Shown: positions 38,869-51,660 of the stretch, in pieces
Position numbering within the stretch: the stretch's first letter is position 1
Layout: each line of letters starts with the position of its first letter
NCBI RefSeq assembly: GCF_964340395.1
Contig: NC_135549.1
Coordinates: 12,228,842-12,288,841 of the forward strand
Origin: Glandiceps talaboti
Lineage: Eukaryota; Hemichordata; Enteropneusta; Spengelidae
Direction of reading: 5' to 3'
Length of the DNA stretch: 60,000 nt
The notes under the pieces: model-generated
Seen by the model: only the letters and a program-made list of their open reading frames with translations
Database searches by the model: none
Told to the model about the DNA's origin: nothing
Made by a program: the position numbers and the translations under genes

Positions 38869-41537
38869 TACTATACTATAAAGTGCAAAAGTGTTAGCCA
38901 TCCTCTTCACCTGATTTACGTGGAGAAATACATTGATCCCATTCAATGAAACTTGGTTAATACGTAATTGAAAAAAAATGCTCTTTTATGACATTATTTG
39001 AAAATAGAATTGATTAAAAACAAGAACTTGTTCGAATGATTTCAGTGATTATTTCAAGGTTAATATTATGTTTTCTTTTTTTTACTTTAGCAATATGTCA
39101 CGACACAAATATATGATCCTAGAAAAGAAAGCAACATGTTGCGTATGCCATGGGGAAATAGCTTACAGCTGATTTTCTTCTTCAAATTCAACTCTATCTA
39201 ATATGACCCAATGTTTGGTCAAAACAACGTTTTTCCCCAGCTGCCTATACTGAGGCATGGCAGTCACGTAGTTGCTTAGTATATACACAAATTGTCCCAA
39301 ACGAACAGCGATTACTTACGGATGATTCTCATACAAATTGAGTTTATAACTTATCTGACGAGTCTATCGACATAACGACAAGATATCACCCCTTTGGGCA
39401 TACTCCAATAACAGAAAGTCATTATCATTGCTAGACAGGCTCCCTTCTATTTCGCCTGTATTTCCTTGAAAATGTTTCTTGTAAAGTCCCTGACATAATT
39501 TGTTGTGTTGATGGAAAACACTCGTCTGTCTATTTGTTTGTTTGTTTGTTTGTTTGTTTGTTTGTTTGTTTGTTTGTTTGTTTGTTTAAAAATATTGATT
39601 AACTAAATTTCTATTCGTTAATTAAATCCGAATTAAGAGACTAGAACACTCAATGAGTTCATATGGTGATGATTCTTTTAAAGTGGAAGTAATGAGATAG
39701 TAATATATTCTAGCTAAATGGGGCATCCGTCTTTGATATGATAAGGCTGATAATAGAATAAATTAGATTGCAAATACTTAAACCAGTGTTTGGAATTACA
39801 CACCAAATGTACCTTTCGAATGAGTTTATCGACGTATTTTTAAGATGATTTTGTCCCAAAGAGAAAGATTACATCCGTTTTTATCCAGTGTGATTCACAG
39901 ATTCACCCCTAAACACTATTATTGTACGTAAACAGATGTCAATAAGGACTTGGAATGACCTTTGACATTTGTCAAGATGATGATAAGTTTGTTGAATGGT
40001 GCCATCAAATTGGATCATATATTATTTCGTTTCAGAATACTATCGAGCGACGTTTCTCATTAAACCCCCTTCTAGTTTATTGATATTGTTGTAAAATCTT
40101 TGATGATAGTCGATGATTTCCAAACTCATTTTGCATTCACAAGACCTTTTGAAAAGTTATTTCTGTAAATCTGAGTTGTAAATCACCGTAGGCCTGTTGC
40201 GTTTCATTAATTACTTTGTAAGGTTCGAACCAAAACGAGGGAATATTGTGAGTCATTTTGACCCCGACCAGTTCATTTATTCTGCACAGTCGTAAGCGGA
40301 CACGTATTGCCGAGTAGTAAGCATGAGACTTTGCTATCTTAACTAAAATTTGTTTTATTTCATCACAGACTCAGTATAAAGGTGACTGCATGCTTACAAA
40401 CGCACATTCATCATCGCGTATCGTGGTGGGCATCGTAGTTTATACGAGGGTCAAGCCACATCTTGGTTGCGCTGAAAGCTTTAATATTGAGATGGTTGTT
40501 CCTGAAGGCGATAACAAGATATGAATGAACCTAGTCCACCACGGATTCCACGTCACTGCTGATGAGAATTACCAAAATTACGAAGTTGTTTGCTCCAAGG
40601 CATCATTTTAATTAGCTCTCTACTCTGAAAGCCAACGAGTAGAAGACGAAAATGCTAATATGAAATTGTGTATTAATCAGTGACTCAACATCTGTACAAT
40701 CTGAATGAAAAACAGCTTGTTCATAAAGATTATCAGAAATGACGAAGATGAAGAAACATCGAGGAAATCAAATGGTTTTGAGTTCATTTATTTCAAGAAA
40801 ACTTTAATAACCCAAATAATTGTCATGTGTTAAGAGCAAAAGTTTCTTTAAAACCTTGACATGTACATATCTCAAATTAATTAAATTCACTGGAAATAAC
40901 GGCCTCTTACAATACAATACAATAGGATTAGGGTCCCTGAGGGTGGGGAATTTCGACGACTTATTGTCACACATTATGTTTATTTGACACAAACAGCACG
41001 TACGTAAGAATAGCAGACAGGGGTTTTTCATCAAAAAACCATTTACATAACAGATTGGTTGGATATTTTCCGAATGTATGCGGAAAGGAAGTCTCACTTT
41101 AGCAATTGCATTTATTGATCCTTGTGATGCCTTCGTTATTTCGTGCAAGACATTTCTACCTATAGATGCCTGCTGCGCAAAAAAATAAATTGTTGGGAAT
41201 ATGCAGCGTTTTTAACTAGAAATAGGAGTAGCCTTTAATTGCGAAATCTGATTTTGCCTTGCACGGTTTCATCAACTGTGTCCTGCCTGTTAGTATGTCT
41301 CCTATCCTGATTGTACAAAATCAGACGTGAAATGATTAAATGTAGTCCCTGTAACATGTCTGAGACTTCCATCATAAAGTAAGCGATATCATCGTACAAG
41401 GCAATCAATTCTATGTGTGTACATCCCTAGGACAAACAAACTTGTTGACGGATAAAGACTCAATACTTCATAATAAAGGTAAACATGATATAAAGTACAA
41501 TGTTAAACATTTCAACGTTCTTCGTGTGTGGTTGAAG
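38869..41537. other. Non-coding stretch
   Basis: Unique-looking DNA with a (TTTG)n tract at 39532-39587. An open frame on the minus strand (40804-41148, 114 codons) has no recognisable domain. No exon called. Confidence 0.5.
39532..39587. repeat. (TTTG)n microsatellite
   Basis: About 14 uninterrupted TTTG units. Confidence 0.96.
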
Positions 41538-42418
41538 TCTTCCGCAAGGAAGATTCTGTTTTAGTTAGTTATGTCTGTCTGTCTGTCTGTCTGTCTGTGT
41601 CTGTTTGCGTCATCGTTTTCTCAAACACGACTGGCTCATTTCAAGCAAAATTTGGTACAGATATTTTTTTTAGAGTAATGGCGAAACGTTATAGAGTTTG
41701 GTAACCATTCTATGAAATTTGTAATCAAACCATATCTCGATAGTGTATACTTTAAGTTTCATGTTCTTTATTTGTAAATACATTGATGTTAACAAAACGT
41801 TCAAAAACTAATGTTGGCGTCAAATGCAATATAATTTGGTACTTACATCACCCATAACAAAACGCACATGTTCTGTAAAGTTTGTTGACATTTCTGTTAG
41901 CATTAATGTTTAATTTGCATAATAAATGATTGTCAGTAATTAGGCTGTCTTCATATAAATTGGTACAAATCAATTGATGATTTTATAGTCCGTGTTTGAT
42001 ATAGTTTGCTACATTAGTATTTATCGTTGTTAATAAAGCACACAAGTTTGATACAGTTTGCTGATGTAGTTTTTAATTGTAATCACTCGATTGCATAGTG
42101 AATGATTTTCATTAATTAGACAATATCTAAACGCAAGCTAATTGCATATAATTTGGTACATTGGTAATAATAAAGTGCACGCGTTTTATAGTATGTTTCT
42201 GATCTATCTAGCTATCATGATTCATTTAAATAATTAATGATTTTCGGTAATTAGGCAATATTTTAAGTATGCAAGCTTCAAATTCCATATAGCTTGGTAA
42301 AATTAACTTGCCAATTACAGGGTATATCATGTATGATAGCTATAGCTAAGACCTTTGCATTCCAACAGTTACTGTGTATAGACAAAAATTAATCTAAAGG
42401 TTTTGCCCTTACGGAAGG
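41538..42418 (+). mobile_element. CTGT-headed element (family C), forward copy ~881 bp
   Basis: Left end TCTTCCGCAAGG, right end CCTTACGGAAGG, i.e. a degenerate inverted repeat. After the left end come GTTATGTCTGTCTG and a (CTGT)n tract (41573-41598), then TTTTCTCAAAC and ACTGGCTCATTT. Next are about three tandem units of roughly 130-180 bp with AATTTGCATAATAAATGATT, GTAATTAGGC, AAGC..CAAATT and ATAATTTGGTAC. Non-autonomous DNA element without coding capacity. Confidence 0.7.
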
Positions 42419-44514
42419 CATGCAGATAACACATGGGTTTTATTTTTCAATAGCAAGAAAACAATTAAATTTTATGGCAGAACAATGGTGCTGTGTTTTT
42501 TGACAATAAGACATCAATTTGAGATTTGTAAACAACAAATAAATCCTGATATGTATATTTCTATAAAGCAATGCCGTCATGAATAAGGAACAGAGGATTA
42601 CATATCCTTCAAATGGTTACATAATGTTATCTATAAACGTAATTCAAAGAGAAAACTAATTCTCGGGAAGGCCATCCTGTAAGATGTTTTATATAATAGT
42701 CTTGAAATATTTACCTCAATATCTATAATCCCGTAATGCATGAATACAAAAGAGACTACATCAAATTGAGTTAAAAGGTCATTTTGATTTTGACTGAAAA
42801 ATATCATTTCAATAACCTTTGTTACTGTGGCATGAACATTTAATCTGAAATTGCCAAAGTTCTTCGTTAATTTCATTTCGATTTGAGATATTCATGTGGG
42901 TCATTGCTAAATTAACATTTAAGACTTGTTAACTTCTTGTTCATAACACTGTGTATGAATGGCACATAAAGCAATTAAACAACATTTCAAAAATGCATTC
43001 AGATACGCCATACCTTAAACATCTCAACAATTTACTGGCCAAGAGGAGATATGGGAACGCAAATGTCAACTCACTTAGCATGGCATGGCTTTGTTGCTGC
43101 CGAGTTAAATGAAATGAAAGAATTTTGTTATTAGTAGATTCCCTATACTTGGACTACGTCAGGAAGGAAAGGTTGATACAGTGTATCTATGGTAACACTC
43201 ACCTTCTTAAATACATGATCCATCCCATTTTTATGGATTTTTAAATGAGATCTCACCTCAAGATATCAGTGGCCACATGGGAATATATCTTTGCATCGTT
43301 AATGAGATGTAGATGTGGCGATGGACAATTTATACGTCTAGTTCGGAGAGATCACATGGAGTCATGACGACAGTATTTTAGTATAATGAAAATAGCAATC
43401 ACATAATACACAAATATATACCGTCTAAAATACGATATGAACCTTGCTATGTAAGATTAGGGACATAGGTGGGAGTATTAATGTAATATATAGAATATTT
43501 ATAGATGTTATATTAGAGGTTTAGACCCTATCAAATTCCCAGCGACAAATATAATGAAGTTTTTGTAGACTAACTAGGTCTTTCCCTATTCTGGAACCAA
43601 GCCACGCATCATTTCATATCCGTCGTGTTTTCGCCTCAAATTCCCAATACTATTAACTTGACAGTGGTCTTAAATTGCCGGTACGCTACAGTCCTCAAGA
43701 CTAACACTCATTCTAACTAAATTGGGATTCTCCAATGGTATTCTGTCCACTCCATGGGGTCAATAAGACCACAGAGTAATTTAAATTACTATCGCGTCAC
43801 TGATTTTATATGTATAATCCGATGGGAAAAGAAAAGTAGGGGATAGGATTTTATGATAGGTTCTATGTCTATTCATGGTTGTTTGGTTCCAGTTACAGGA
43901 TATCAACACCCTTATTGCACCTTGAGGGGTTAATTAGATATAATTATTACCTAAAATGTTCATTTACTGATCGTTTCAGATGATTCGTCAAGATTATCAC
44001 ATAGAGCCGACACTTCTACCATAATATCTTACATTTATAAGCTTATTGACCTCAAAAGGCTTAACTGAGTCAATTATGACAAAGTTCAAGACAACTTCAG
44101 TGATTTTGTAGTGTTATTATGAATTCGAACCTTCGGAATCTACGGTGTAAATGCAATCATTGTAAATGGGTTCATTTATAACATCTGTGAATGTACTGTG
44201 AATTTTGCAAAGTACGTTTGTGACATTACAGATTATCATGGAATATGTTGTAATTTCAGGTTGCCAATCAATATAATGCACATATTACTCATGCGGTGAA
44301 CTCCTTTTGTTACTCAGAACCGCCTAATTATATACGAAATGAGTTTACATGCTGGTTAAAGTAGGAACTATAGCAATTCCATCACACCCAACTCAACTAC
44401 AGAATTAATGGGATTTTATGGCACAAGAAATTGCCTGCCAACTTAGTTTGTGCCCAATAGACATTCTCATTCCGTAGCAGATGAAAGCCACCTGATTAGG
44501 CATAATACAATATT
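42419..44514. other. Non-coding stretch
   Basis: AT-rich, no array and no recognised exon. Confidence 0.5.
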
Positions 44515-45506
44515 AACTGGTTCTTGTCATGAGTAGATATTCGTGTCTGTTATGCATGTAGCCATTCAATGCCTGGTTCTTGTCATGATATTCTTGTCTG
44601 TTCTGTAGCCATGCAGTGACTGGTTCTTGTTATTAGTTGATAGTCTTGTCTGTTATGTAATCATTCAGTGACTAGTACTTGTCCTGAGTTGATAGTCTTG
44701 TTTGTTCTGTAGCCATGCAGTGACTAGTACTTGTTATGAGTTGATAGTCCTGTCTGTTATGTAGTCATTCAGTGACTAGTACTTGTCCTGAGTTGATATT
44801 CTTGTCTGTTCTGTAGCCATTCAGAGACTGGTTCTTGTCCTGAATTGCTAGTCGTTTTTGTTCTGTAGTTATTAAATGACTGGTTCTCGTCAAGAGTTGA
44901 TAACCTTGTCTGTTTGGCAAAAAAAAAGAATTGTTTCTGGTCAGCTTAAGTACCCTCGCGTCGGTCTATTTTTTCGTGTTTGTCCAGCCCATGCAATATG
45001 CAGGGAAAACAAAACAGCCCTTCCTACTTCACTGAATTCGACACTGCGGAGCAAATCATGAACAAGCAAATGACATCTGTCCCACACACACACTTGCTCT
45101 AAAGTACTAAATAACAAGCACAGTAACTGCCATAAATAGTAGACTGAGTTTGTTGAGAATGAAAAAGAAAAACATTCGCGTCGTCGCACCACCTTAGACA
45201 ACATGTTCTGACCAGAAACAGTTCTCTCCTTTTTTGCCCCATGCAGCCACTCAGTGACTGGTTCTTGTCATGATTGTCTTGTCTGGGCTGTAAAAGTTCA
45301 ATGACAGTGGTTCTTGTCATGAGCTGATAGTCTTGTCTGTTCTGTAGCCATTCAATGAATGGTTCTTGTCTTGAGTTCATAAACTTGTCTGTTATTTAGT
45401 CATTCAATGACTAGTTCTTGCCATGAATTGATACTCTTATCTGTTGTGTTGCCATTCAATGACTGCTTCTTGTCCTGAGTTAGTAGTCTTGCCTGTTATG
45501 TAGCCA
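44515..45506. repeat. ~52-bp minisatellite, interrupted by a MITE
   Basis: About 13 units of the type TGGTTCTTGTCATGAGTTGA / TAGTCTTGTCTGTTCTGTAG / CCATTCAGTGAC, seven to eight before 44915 and five after 45239. MITE family D sits between the two parts. Units vary at CATG/CCTG and TTCTGTAG/TTATGTAG. Confidence 0.88.
44916..45238. mobile_element. Harbinger-like MITE family D, copy 1 (~323 bp)
   Basis: Left end GGCAAAAAAAAAGAATTGTT then TCTGGTCAG. Right end CTGACCAGAAACAGTTCTC then CTTTTTTGCC. Interior ACCCTCGCGTCGG, AATGACATCTG, CTCTAAAGTACTAAATAA, ATAAATAGTAGACTGAGT and TTCGCGTCGTCGC are shared with 47357-47696. Inserted in the 52-bp minisatellite. Confidence 0.8.
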
Positions 45507-45539
45507 GAGGTGAACACACATATTTCGTACAGTATTGTC

Positions 45540-46470
45540 ATTTTACCTTTCATATTAAATGGAAGCTTACATTGTAGTTTTGTCAGTCCGTCTTAAGTCT
45601 GTCTGTCTGTCTGTCTCTCTGTCTCTCTGTCTGTCTCTCTGTCTCTCTGTCTTGGACACAATATCTATATAATTATAAAAATACTGCATCATTTTAATTA
45701 GGGTGTCTTCCTTATGAGAAAGGTAACAGCTGAAAATGAATTGGAATCCACCCTAGTAATATTACTGAGTAATTTGCATAAATAATGGATTCGGTACTCA
45801 AATTTAATATACTTTGGTATATACCTTGATGACAATAAGGCACATGTGTTAAATTAGGCTTGTTGATATAAGTTTTAACTCAAATGATGTATTTCCATAA
45901 TTATCTACTTTCGGTAATTTAGCAATATCCGGAGCTTCGAATTTCATATAAATTGATACATACATGAATTACATCAAAGCGCACGAGTCCTGTGAAGCTT
46001 TTTTTAAAAATATGATTTTTTTTTTTAGTCATAATGCATCGTTTGGATATAAATTACCCTCGGTAATTAGGCATTGGAATAAAAGCTTCAAATTTCATAT
46101 AATGTGGTAATTTCATCTATAATAACAAGGCATATGTGTGTACTATACTGCTTGTACATGTAGCATTTAACTTTAATGAATCGCCTGTTATTAAGCGATA
46201 TCTGAAGAATACAACCTGTAACATACATCAATGATAACAAAGTGCACATCATGTCCTTTATACCCAGTTAATGTAGTTTGTGATAATTTCATGATTTTAA
46301 TAATCAGTGAAATTTACCAATTAAGGGATATGTACTACAAGTATGGTAACTCAGAATTTAACGCAGAGACGAATAAGTATGCACTTTTTGACAATGTTTC
46401 GTCCAAATGAAGCTCAAAAAGTGAATATCTATGGCACCATGTACAGTTGACACAGCCATTGTACGGAAAT
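45540..46470 (+). mobile_element. CTGT-headed element (family C), diverged forward copy
   Basis: (CTGT)/(CTCT)n head at 45596-45652, then diverged tandem units with AGTAATTTGCATAAATAATG, CGGTAATTTAGCAATATC, AGCTTC.AATTTCATAT and CGGTAATTAGGCAT. Termini are decayed (TGTACGGAAAT near 46455 may be the right end). Limits approximate. Confidence 0.55.
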
Positions 46471-47356
46471 AGATTTGGCTATTTCAGTTAGGACAAAAGA
46501 ATCGACTGTGGTTCATTTGTAGTGGGAGCTAAATTGAAAAGTGTTGTTCGTAATGACAACTCGTGTGTCATTTTGTCATCTTTTATGAATCAAAGTGGTG
46601 TATGAATGTAGACCCCGTGTGAACTCCTTTTAGCTATATGACTTTTACTAACGTCTTTCTGCTCTGTACTTTTTCTTTTACAAAAGAAAGCCTTGATATG
46701 TAATGTCAGTATCTTACAGTACAATTTTGTATGCTCGTGTTAATACACCGTTAACTGTTAGTATTGAAACTAGTGACAATCGTATTGTATTGAAAGTTTA
46801 TTTTTGTGCATGCTGCGTGGATGAGGTTGTATTTTAGTTGATATATTATTTCGCAACCAAATACTGATTTCATAGTTTCGTTTTTGTCTCCGATCTGTAT
46901 TTAAAAATACAAACCTTTGTAATATTTGATCATTTCACCCTGTTTTCAGATATGCTTCTCGACATTATATGATCAACAATACGATTTTCTAAATATTCAA
47001 GAAAACAAAGAGTAAATCTTGATCAATTATAACTTTGCCAGTGAGGTTACAATCTGATATTCTCCATTTACATGAACTAGATGAAAATGGGTTTCTCTCG
47101 CCGTCAGCAGCATGACGTCAGGGGTGGGGGAGCAGAACGGCTGGTGAACACTTCAGGCAGTTTAATATACGAATCTGTTTACTAAACTACTTTTTATTGG
47201 GCAATCTTTCACTGGGATTTATTTGCTGTATAACCATCGTGTAAGGTTTATGGTATAACCGGGGAAATTGTATAAATTTGCCTGACCATTGATTGATATG
47301 ATAGTGTGCCATAAAAAGCTTGTCCTTTCTCATACTTACTAAAAACAATAAAGTAA
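46471..47356. other. Non-coding stretch
   Basis: AT-rich; no feature recognised except GGGGTGGGGG near 47122. Confidence 0.45.
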
Positions 47357-47696
47357 GGCCAAAAAAGAATTGTTTTGGTCAGCGAGCGCATCACTTAAAT
47401 ACCCTCGCGTCGTCTTTTTTTTCGCGTGTCCATGGCCAGCAGTCTGTAGATCCGTGAGGAAACACAAAAATAACCCTCCTATTTAGTGAAGGCAACTGCA
47501 GAGCCAATTATGAACAAGCTAATGACATCTGCCCAACATACACACCTGCTCTAAAGTACTAAATAAAAAGAGGGTACTGCCATAAATAGTAGACTGAGTA
47601 ACAGGTTTGCTGAGAATAAAAAAAAAATTCGCGTCGTCGCGCCATTTTAGACAAACTGTACATGTCCTGACCAGAAACAATTATCTTTTTTCGGCC
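47357..47696. mobile_element. Harbinger-like MITE family D, copy 2 (340 bp)
   Basis: Ends GGCCAAAAAAGAATTGTTTT / CTGACCAGAAACAATTATC..TTTTCGGCC. It is flanked by TAA on both sides (47354-47356 and 47697-47699), fitting the 3-bp TWA target duplication of PIF/Harbinger elements. The interior matches copy 1. Non-coding. Confidence 0.85.
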
Positions 47697-49090
47697 TAAT
47701 ATTACTTTCGCAAATTTCAATCCATTTCATGGTATTGTGACGGTCTTGCGGAAAGTTGAATATGAAAAGTCATGCTGTGACACGTGACTTCAAATCGAGT
47801 GTAACGTAGTCTAATATGATGAATTGATAAGTTGTATTTTCACTTGTCATCTCTTTCAGAAAATGATAATACGTCACGTAATGTGCAATCTTTGGATTTA
47901 GTTAGTATTTTAACTGCCAATGCTGTTTACCTGGTTTTAATTTCGCCATTTTGACACAGTTTGAACAAATTAAGCTGATTCAAAATATTCAATTAACACT
48001 TGATGCGATGTTTTTATTAATGTCGTTATTCATGAAACAAATCCTTGTAATTATAAACGTTGGTCGCAATTACATATGACAAGTCAGTACGCATACATGC
48101 ACTGATAAACAATGGTCTAACCATATTACGATGTATTAAAGCGACCTTGTATTCACATACTCGACACGTGAAGGAACCATATCATAAATCAGATGTCACT
48201 GATACACTGTAATGAGTCTTTCTAATCAATGCAGTTAAGTTTGATTATCTTTTCCGTTCCGGATATGTGTTTCTTGGACCGAGGTTGCAAGGCGGAAGCA
48301 CGGTTGACGTACACGTCGGTCGTGTGAAGCACTATAAAGATGTCGGCTACACATATGATGAAGAGTTAAACTTTTGATATCACCAAACGTGCCATTTTCC
48401 CCACAAGTGTGTTCAAGACATAGTAAATCTCACTGCTAACGCTTTCATTAGTTTTAAACACGTGCTGGCACTCATAAAGCAGACGAACCTGTTATCTTTT
48501 GAGATAATATGTCACAAATCATAATTTATCAAGGAATCTGAAAGGGCTAACCTTTGCATGGAACATAGATGTTCATAAACTCAGCATCAGAAGAAGTCAC
48601 AACAAAATAAAGAGACCAATATTTAAAATGCTTCCGGAAGTATCATACTAGAAAATATACACTATGTCTAATGTGTTTCATTTGATAATTGTGTCTTTTG
48701 TGATGAGCATGTCGACTTGTACAAAAAGTGCCATTTTCAAAACAAATAAATCTGTCAGGCCAAACACATGGAAACACGAAAATGTGCAAATATGTGCAAA
48801 ATACCCAATCTGCATGCATACATTTAAAAGAGATAACTAACCACACAAATTACTCTATCAGCAAAGCATTAGATCAAATTCTTCTTGAGATGCATACACC
48901 TATTATGAAAAATATGCTAATTAGCCTAATCATTATAGAAGAATTGTATAGGCAAATATATCTCGTATTCGTCACCCTTAGCACCATGCCTCAACAGGTT
49001 TGGCTTCATTTAATTGAAAATCTATAGAAGCTCAATTGAAAACATCAAAAAGCAGCACATATATGTAAATATTAAAGGCTAATTTATCTG
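47697..49090. other. Non-coding stretch with a small CpG-rich patch
   Basis: Bases 48255-48350 are CpG-rich, with TGACGTA (48305) and TATAAAG (48333). No exon follows convincingly. Confidence 0.45.
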
Positions 49091-49091
49091 C

Positions 49092-49821
<730 letters not shown>

Positions 49822-50378
49822 CCTTCCGTACGGGCAAAGTCTTTCGATTTTAGTTCTTACATACAATAATTGTTGAAATGTAACAGAACATATGCAATTA
49901 GTTATTTTTGTACCAAATCTAATTGAATTTGAAAAATGTATTTTTAATTACTGAAAATCGTTTAATTATGCAAATGAGCCATTAAAACTAAAAGCTACAT
50001 CACCAAACTTTTCAGCGCATGTGTGATTAGTTATGTTTGAAGTATGTACCAAATTATAGTGATTTTGAAATATGTATTCTTAAGTTATAGCCTAATTACT
50101 GGAAATCATTAATTATGCAAATGAGTCATTAAACTACAAGCTTCATTATCAAACTTTATATGACACATGCACTTTGTTATCATTATTGTATGTACCAAAT
50201 AATATTGAACATGAAGCGTGCATACTTAAACCATAGCCTAATTAGTGAATCCATTAATTATGCAAATTACTCATTAATATTCACGGATTCGTCTATCAAA
50301 ATCTAACCATTACCCTAAAGTATATGTGTACCAAATTTCGTTTGAATTGAGCCAGTCTTTTTTGAGAAAATGATGAAT

Positions 50379-50446
<68 letters not shown>

Positions 50447-50485
50447 TTTTCATCCCTAATACATAACCATCCTCCTTACGGAAGG
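49822..50485 (-). mobile_element. CTGT-headed element (family C), reverse copy with TA target duplication (664 bp)
   Basis: Ends CCTTCCGTACGG / CCTTACGGAAGG, flanked by TA on both sides. Read on the minus strand the order is: left end, CA/CTGT microsatellite (50379-50443 on +), TTTTCTCAAAAAAGACTGGC, then three tandem units. On the + strand each unit contains TTAATTATGCAAAT at 49968, 50115 and 50260, followed by GAG.CATT or TACTCATT. TA duplication suggests a Tc1/mariner-type mobilising transposase (inference). Confidence 0.8.
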
Positions 50486-51519
50486 TAAAAATGCTGAAAA
50501 TTTGAGATGCAGTATATCTCGAGAGCAGTTTCACACGTTTCGTTAAATCATAGACCCAGGAGCACATCAGTGTGTATGGTTTAAATATACAGTTATTTCA
50601 TTGCTAGTGAACCATGAACAGACTAAATATATTTGCTATGAACCGTAAATTAAATTCACTCTCCAGCTTTCAATATAGTTACAAAAAGTCTGAGGGACAT
50701 TTGCATTAATGAGACTAACAGACCATATAGGTAATTGCAAATATAACATAGCAGATTGTAACATGTAGAAGTAGGGTAAAACCTCCCTAAAACCATCACT
50801 TAACAACATGTACAGAGATTGCCAATTTACGGTAATCACTGACTTAACAGGACCGGCTTGTGTCTTACGGCTTACTTACATCAGAGACAGTATTTTCCGA
50901 CTCAATCGGACGCAGAGATATTGATGTGTACGCAGTTTTGTATACGGTTCAATGCCAGTCAACTATAAAATGGTAAGGTATTCGATCACATGACCTATCT
51001 GACATGACAACAAGCTGGACTGCCTGATACAATATATTACCAAAGTATTCACCAACTTGCCAATTTGCAAGAGTGATAACGCTATATATAATACTCTGTG
51101 TGTTATCACTTTTTTAAATTGCAATAAAACAACTGAAATAAGTATGAACGCTAGAAATTGCGATTATAAGTTTACTATTGCCGAAAGTTTCAGTTTACTA
51201 ATTATCTGAATATTTCAAGGTTCAATAGTGCAATATGTGTTGGAGCTATCTACGTGTAATACAGTAGTTGAGTGGGAAAGGATCAAGGTTGTTGACGACT
51301 GTCTGGACTGTGTTGACGTCCACACTGTGCGTATCGAGACACGTTCTTCGGAAGAATACTTTATAATTACCAATAAGCCTAGAGCAACTAGTAAATTTAT
51401 TCAACAAGCTTAAGCATACACAAGAAGGTGTAATGATTTGTATATTTCATCGTAGTACTGTTACTTCTCGTTATTTATTATGATTACGCTCTTTTCATTT
51501 TTGCGTTTCTTTAGATTAA
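50486..51519. other. Non-coding stretch with a hairpin
   Basis: Hairpin at 51061-51120: stem AGTGATAAC (51072-51080) with GTTATCACT (51102-51110), extended by AATTT on both sides. No exon recognised. Confidence 0.5.
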
Positions 51520-51660
51520 CTATTTAATCTCATAGTGACAAGTAAGCCCGATGCCGGCGATGGGCTTGGTGATGTAATAACTTTCTGCCTGTTATTTTGA
51601 TTGTCAACTTGTAACTGGATATCTACATGTCACTAAAATAAACAACTCTTACTACTACTT
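51520..51660 (+). mobile_element. Probable retroposon 3' end
   Basis: A terminal-type hairpin AAGCCC..GGGCTT (51544-51567) is followed by GGTGATGTAATAAC, a T-rich stretch, AAAATAAACAACTC and ACTACTACTTAC. Hairpin plus AATAAA-like end plus short reiterated tail recalls CR1/L2 3' termini. No coding remnant, family unknown. Confidence 0.35.

Noticed and set aside
34704-38949. Two overlapping open frames of ~1400 codons on opposite strands
   Set aside because: Both follow from a stop-free 39-bp consensus. At least two frames per strand are open, and no start context, splice signal or signal peptide singles one out.
40804-41148. 114-codon minus-strand frame
   Set aside because: No recognisable domain, splice sites or conserved motif.
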